Origin: Spirochaetales bacterium
Lineage (GTDB): Bacteria > Spirochaetota > Spirochaetia > DAHUYW01
Direction: 5' to 3'
NCBI GenBank assembly: GCA_027306915.1
Contig: DAHUYW010000031.1
Coordinates: 1-49,023, forward strand
DNA length: 49,023 nucleotides
Of the stretch, positions 45,024 to 49,023 are shown in pieces. The notes beneath the pieces are model-generated. The model searched no databases. It saw nothing but the letters and a program-made list of their open reading frames with translations, and was not told the origin of the DNA. The position numbers and the translations under genes are program-made. Each line of letters opens with the position of its first letter. The stretch's first letter is position 1.

Positions 45024-47459
45024 ATGGCGAAGTCGCGGCGGAGAGCCAAGATCTTTGAAACGAAGTACTTCGGCCTGGTAATCGGCCTGCTCGTCGCTCT
45101 CCTCTTTCTCGCGATAGGCCACTATACGAGCCTGCTTCACAGCCTCGAGCTTCGCATCACCGATCTCCAGTTCACCCTGAAGAATCAGGTGACCCGGTCC
45201 AACGTGCAGGTTGGGGTGAGCGTCGTGCAGCGAAATCCCAAGATCTCGCCCAACATCCTGATCGTCGGTCTGGATCCGACCAGCCTCGAAAAGTTTGGCA
45301 GATTTCCGTGGCCTCGCTACCGCGAGGCGGACTTCCTGAACGGTTTTACCCGGATCAAAGATCAGAGCCAGCGGGAAAGGGCAATCTTCCTCGACATCTT
45401 TTTCGTGGAGCCCGACAGCAATGCCTATGACGACGCTCTGCTCGTCGACGCAATAAAAAACAATGGTCGAGTCTTCCTGGAGACCGTGCTCGACGACCAT
45501 CCGACGCTCACCAACACTTCGGCCGCGTACCTCGCGCGGGAGAAGGTGCTTGCGGAAAAGGATGGGGAAATCACCCATGTCTCGGGCGACTGGCAGGACA
45601 TGCGCGCTTTCCTCGGAGTCGAGCCGCCCCTCATGCCGTACGGCGAAGCCGCCGCCGGCTACGGTCACGCCAACTACATTCAGGACCCCGACGCGATCTA
45701 TCGCCGACAGATTCTCGTCGCAAAATACGCGCAAGCGATCGGCGAGCTCCCGCTCTCCCAGCTCACCCCGCAGACGAGGATCGACGTCAAAGATTACCGG
45801 CGGCTGGCATGGGAGGACAAGCGAGGGGACTTTCACAGCATCCCCTATCCCTTGACTGCCGCCTCAATCCGAAGGCTCACCGCCGAGATGCGGGCGAGGG
45901 CACCCCTCAAGGTGGTGAAGACCGACCAGTCGGGAAAGGTGCTCGAAGGATACCACGTGGTTTTCGAGTTTCAGGACCACTTCATTCCTTCCATCACCCT
46001 TTCGCTCGCCCTCGATTACTTTCACCGGAGCCTCGCAGACGTTGACGTGCGCCTCGGCAAGGACATCTTGATGAGGAATCCCGAGATGTTCGACACCCAG
46101 ACGCATTCGTGGGTTCCCTATCGCAAGCTCGTCGAGCCGGCCCAGTACGACAAGACCGGCAAGCTCGTCAAAGAGGCGGTTACCGAGCCCGTGAGCGAGA
46201 TTCGCATTCCGATCGATGCGCAGGGCGCGATGCTCATCAATTTCATGGGCCCGCCCTCGTCGGCGTCGCCCGCCGGTTATCAAACCTTTCCCGTCAGGTC
46301 GTTCTACGGCTACGCCGCCGGCCCCATCGCCGGTCCCAATCCGAAAACCTGGCCTCCCACGCGCGCGGTGGCCAACAAGCTCATCCTCGTAGGCGCCTTC
46401 GCGCCTGGCCTCTCCGACGAGAAGCCGACCCCCTACGGGCTGATGAACGGAGTCGAGATCCACGCAAACGCGTTGAACACGATCATCACCGACGATTTCC
46501 TGCTCCATCTTCCCCAGTGGGAGGAGGACCTCATCCTCGCAGTGCTGGTGCTCCTTGTCGCATTCATGGTGTCGCGCCTCTCCACCATCTGGGCCCTTGC
46601 GATCACGCTCGTTCTCCTCGTCGTAGGGTTCGCCGCGGTGACTGTGGAGTTTGAGCTCAACTCGCTCGTCGTGAACTACGCGGCGCCCGCGATCGCCATC
46701 CTCTTCACCTTCCTCACGATCGTCGTCTATCGCGTCATGACCGACGAGCGCGACAAGCAGCGCATTCGCGACATGTTCGGGAAGTACGTCAATCCCTCGG
46801 TAGTCGATCAGATCCTCGAAAACCCTCCCGAGCTGGGCGGGGTGGACAAGGAGCTCACCGTCTTCTTCTCGGACATCCGCGGCTTCACCTCGCTTTCCGA
46901 GAGCATGACGCCACAGGAGCTCGTCAATCACCTGAACGTCTACTTAAGCGCAATGACCGACATCATCCTCGAGTACCAGGGCACGCTCGACAAGTACGAG
47001 GGGGATGCGATCATGTGCTTCTGGGGGGCGCCCCTCCCGCTCGAGGATCACGCCCTGCTCGCGTGCGCCTGCGCCCTCAGGCAGCTTGCAGCGCTCAAGA
47101 AGCTGAACGAGGGCTGGCCGCCGGAACGGCGCCTTTCCATCGGCATCGGAATAAACTCAGGGATCATGACCGTCGGAAACATGGGATCGCTCGGCCGGAT
47201 GAACTACACGATCATGGGAGACGCCGTGAACCTCGGCGCGCGTTTGGAAGGTACCAACAAGCAGTACTCCACCAACGTCATCATCAGCGAGTATACCTAC
47301 GGCCTGGTGAAGGACAAGGTGGTTGTCCGCGAGCTCGACAACATCCGTGTCAAGGGCAAGAACAAGCCGGTCCTCATCTACGAGCTCGTCGACTGTCTCG
47401 AAGATCCCTACGCCGCGCTCGCGGCGGCCGGTAACGGCTCTCGCCGGAGGGCAGGGTAG
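45024..47459 (+). CDS. CHASE2-domain class III adenylate/guanylate cyclase
   Basis: An 811-residue membrane cyclase. One N-terminal membrane segment (about 16-34), a large extracytoplasmic CHASE2 sensor (about 40-490, with ILIVGLDPTSLEKFGRFPWPR, GVEIHANALNTIITDDF), three membrane segments (about 501-570), a short linker (RIRDMFGKYVNPSVVDQIL), and the catalytic domain (about 609-790). Active-site residues are all there: metal Asp D617 in FFSDIRGFTS and D661 in KYEGDAIMCFWG, the base-selecting Lys K657, and the NLGARLEG Asn/Arg. So it is likely active, probably making cAMP, though cGMP cannot be ruled out. The ribosome site GGAGG lies 5 nt before ATG. The CHASE2 ligand is unknown. Confidence 0.94.
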   Translation: MAKSRRRAKIFETKYFGLVIGLLVALLFLAIGHYTSLLHSLELRITDLQFTLKNQVTRSNVQVGVSVVQRNPKISPNILIVGLDPTSLEKFGRFPWPRYREADFLNGFTRIKDQSQRERAIFLDIFFVEPDSNAYDDALLVDAIKNNGRVFLETVLDDHPTLTNTSAAYLAREKVLAEKDGEITHVSGDWQDMRAFLGVEPPLMPYGEAAAGYGHANYIQDPDAIYRRQILVAKYAQAIGELPLSQLTPQTRIDVKDYRRLAWEDKRGDFHSIPYPLTAASIRRLTAEMRARAPLKVVKTDQSGKVLEGYHVVFEFQDHFIPSITLSLALDYFHRSLADVDVRLGKDILMRNPEMFDTQTHSWVPYRKLVEPAQYDKTGKLVKEAVTEPVSEIRIPIDAQGAMLINFMGPPSSASPAGYQTFPVRSFYGYAAGPIAGPNPKTWPPTRAVANKLILVGAFAPGLSDEKPTPYGLMNGVEIHANALNTIITDDFLLHLPQWEEDLILAVLVLLVAFMVSRLSTIWALAITLVLLVVGFAAVTVEFELNSLVVNYAAPAIAILFTFLTIVVYRVMTDERDKQRIRDMFGKYVNPSVVDQILENPPELGGVDKELTVFFSDIRGFTSLSESMTPQELVNHLNVYLSAMTDIILEYQGTLDKYEGDAIMCFWGAPLPLEDHALLACACALRQLAALKKLNEGWPPERRLSIGIGINSGIMTVGNMGSLGRMNYTIMGDAVNLGARLEGTNKQYSTNVIISEYTYGLVKDKVVVRELDNIRVKGKNKPVLIYELVDCLEDPYAALAAAGNGSRRRAG

Positions 47460-47464
47460 GCCGC

Positions 47465-48457
47465 TTGAGCTTCTTCCGATGCCCTCCCGTCCGCTCGCGC
47501 CTCCAGGGGCTAGCCTATGCGCCCGTTCGGAGGTTCCTGCCGCACGCTCTCGCGCGGCAAGGGACGGCGGCGGAGATCGCGGGCTCCGTTGGGCGGTCGA
47601 GTTCACCTTGGCTCGCGGCGGCGCTCGCGCTCGTGGCGATGGGCCTCCTCTCGGGGTGCGGCCTTCCGAGCAACCTGGTGGGGCTCGCGGCGCCCGGAGG
47701 CGCCCTAACGGGCTCAATACCTGCGACCCTTTTCACCTTCTTCAACACCCCGCCCGACCCGTCGTACACCCTTCTCGGGTTCGAAGTGTACTACAAGCTC
47801 TACGACAACACCGGCGGCCAGTTGCCCGGCACCTACATCACCGATACGAGCCAGTTCACCGCCACCACCTACGCTACCCCCGGCTATGCCCCCCTGGTTT
47901 CGGAGGGCTACCAACGCCTCGCAGCCTTCCCCTCGACTGCGAGCAATCAGTATCAGGTGAGCTCCGGGGCGACGACCAACTGGATTGCGTTACAGAGCTC
48001 GGCGGCATCCTCCCTACAGCAGCCGCCGATGATCCCGATCTCGAGCGCCGACCGCCCCAACACGTTCATCGCCAACCTCGACTTCTCGTCGAACTATCTC
48101 GGAACCCTTCCGAACCTTCCGGCGGTCACGGCCCACTATCAGAGCGGTATCGCGATCGTGTTCGCGAACGGGGCCTCGACCCTCTACGCCGGGCGGCTCC
48201 TCGTTCCGACGTCCGCCCCTAACACCACGATCAACGGCAACTACGTCCTCAAGGGCTTCGGCACATCAGCCAGCTTCGACAAGTACGACCCCGACATGCA
48301 GGCGATTCTCGCGTCGAATCCGAACTTTTCGGGTACGAGCATGGGAGTAGGCCTGGTCGTCCTCGCCTACGGCCTTGATCCCAACATCTTGACCGTATAC
48401 AGTATCCCGGTACCAATTGGGTATTATGTGCTCACGGGTGTGAGTCTCCAACCATAA
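47465..48457 (+). CDS. Putative lipoprotein of unknown function
   Basis: A 330-residue protein I do not recognise. The lipobox LLSGC places the lipidated Cys at residue 65, after a hydrophobic stretch (about 49-63). The 45 residues before that are Arg-rich and unusually long for a signal peptide; TTG 47465 is the only usable start in this frame, so the true start may be a rarer codon. The mature part is rich in Ser, Thr, Ala, Gly, Pro and Tyr, with few charges, and looks beta-structured (YTLLGFEVYYKLYDNTGG, NTFIANLDFSSNYLG, GIAIVFANGASTLYAGRLLVP), as in many surface lipoproteins. It is 5 bp after the cyclase. It could be outer-membrane or surface located (inference). Confidence 0.78.
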   Translation: MSFFRCPPVRSRLQGLAYAPVRRFLPHALARQGTAAEIAGSVGRSSSPWLAAALALVAMGLLSGCGLPSNLVGLAAPGGALTGSIPATLFTFFNTPPDPSYTLLGFEVYYKLYDNTGGQLPGTYITDTSQFTATTYATPGYAPLVSEGYQRLAAFPSTASNQYQVSSGATTNWIALQSSAASSLQQPPMIPISSADRPNTFIANLDFSSNYLGTLPNLPAVTAHYQSGIAIVFANGASTLYAGRLLVPTSAPNTTINGNYVLKGFGTSASFDKYDPDMQAILASNPNFSGTSMGVGLVVLAYGLDPNILTVYSIPVPIGYYVLTGVSLQP

Positions 48458-48472
48458 GCAGGGAGGCGCGCG

Positions 48473-48754
48473 GTGTTCGGTTACTACTTCAACGTCGGAC
48501 TCATCTACGCCGTGATCGGCTTCGGGGTCGCGCTCATCTATTACTTCATTTTCAAGAAACCCATGCTCGGCAACTTCTGGGGGGCGCTCATCGTCGCGCT
48601 CGTCGGCTCCTTTCTGGGGGGGGTCGTCGGCACCGTCTTCTCCGGGGTCATCGCAGCCCTGGCCAATCTCAACTCGGTGAACATCTTTCCACCCATCATC
48701 ACCGCCTTCCTCGTAATCTGGATCTTCTCCAAGGTGAGCGAGCGCAAGGAGTGA
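48473..48754 (+). CDS. Small membrane protein, GlsB/YeaQ/YmgE-like
   Basis: A 93-residue very hydrophobic protein with three membrane segments (about 5-26, 36-62, 70-86), a Gly-rich middle (GALIVALVGSFLGGVVGTVFSG) and a basic end (SKVSERKE). The spacing and Gly pattern fit the transglycosylase-associated or GlsB/YeaQ small-protein group, though the usual PG or GG motifs are only partly seen, so the family is tentative. The start is GTG 48473 with GGGAGG 5-10 nt upstream. It is 15 bp after the lipoprotein and ends the plus-strand run. Confidence 0.75.
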   Translation: MFGYYFNVGLIYAVIGFGVALIYYFIFKKPMLGNFWGALIVALVGSFLGGVVGTVFSGVIAALANLNSVNIFPPIITAFLVIWIFSKVSERKE

Positions 48755-49023
48755 TGATTTCATCGGCGTGAGCAGCAACCGCGGGCAGCCGTTCACTCTA
48801 TTTACTGCCGATAAGGGATATTCTGTCTACTTGCACCATGGGCGCCGCGTTTTCGCCGATATGGAGGATGGCTCGCTCGGATAACCGTGGGCGTCTCCAC
48901 CGCGGCACAGCCTTCTTTTTCGGGTCTACGATCACCGCGAAGCGCAGCCCCGTCGTCACTTCGCACTGCAGGATCACCGCTGGCGCACTGGGCAGGCTCG
49001 GGCTTCACCTTGACAGCGAAGGG
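48755..49023. other. Tail of the window, no confident gene
   Basis: A GTG at 48768 opens a 38-codon reading frame that stops at 48882 and has gene-like composition (FTADKGYSVYLHHGRRVFADMEDG). The only ribosome site (AAGGAG, 48746-48751) is 16 nt away and better placed for ATG 48754, whose frame stops after five codons. From ATG 48874 another frame stays open to the window end. This may be a broken or frameshifted gene, or non-coding DNA. No tRNA or repeat is seen. Confidence 0.3.

Noticed and set aside
44340..45836. A 498-codon open frame on the minus strand
   Set aside because: It is antisense to the YfgM-like and cyclase genes, which carry convincing domains.
48802..49008. A 68-codon minus-strand frame at the window end
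   Set aside because: It has no ribosome site and its Arg/Ala/Gly/Pro composition is typical of chance frames in GC-rich DNA.
1..49023. Signs of a mobile element, phage, toxin-antitoxin, CRISPR or defence system
   Set aside because: I found no direct repeat arrays, transposase or integrase motifs, tRNA-linked attachment sites, or shifts in base composition. The genes are mostly conserved core functions.

Overview
The window is about 49 kb of high-GC (roughly 60%) bacterial chromosome, almost fully coding, with dense operons and many 1-17 bp gene overlaps. I infer a spirochaete, probably Treponema-like. The evidence is a GreA domain fused behind about 740 residues of helical-repeat-like sequence next to a VWA membrane protein, the order tamB-bamA-skp-mutS, the order rimP-nusA-infB-rbfA-truB-rpsO-pnp, and paired LptF/LptG permeases beside dut and tgt. 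These arrangements match what I remember of Treponema genomes. I ran no search. I see no rRNA, tRNA, CRISPR, insertion sequence, phage or plasmid gene.

Layout. 1-1663: the 3' end of queA, then a minus-strand pair (tmk and a small exported protein). 1836-12899: envelope biogenesis (TamB, BamA, Skp/OmpH), then mutS and comF. 12930-21946: transcription and translation operon (rimP, nusA, infB, rbfA, truB, rpsO, pnp, dut), starting with a near-consensus promoter followed by an intrinsic-terminator hairpin just before rimP. 21948-26878: two LptF/LptG-type permeases, tgt, and an exported HEAT-repeat protein. 26934-32393, minus strand: a TPR protein, the GreA fusion and a VWA membrane protein behind a strong promoter. 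32570-35767: rpe, a CpoB-like protein, a TPR membrane protein, dtd. 35777-36466, minus strand: a small exported repeat-like protein. 36489-48754: recA, folK, scpA, scpB, an RluB-family synthase, cmk, rpsA, a GAF/AAA+ sigma-54 activator, a YfgM-like protein, a CHASE2 cyclase, a lipoprotein and a small GlsB-like membrane protein. The last 269 bp hold no confident gene.

The genes cover outer-membrane assembly, ribosome maturation and mRNA turnover, DNA repair and chromosome segregation, and one signalling cluster (sigma-54 activator plus class III cyclase). The window is mostly housekeeping, and I do not see a clearly new multigene system. The points most worth following are the terminator leader before rimP, a folK that seems to start at CTG, a zinc-ribbon tail on NusA, a Leu where BamA normally has the loop-6 Arg, and the GreA fusion operon.
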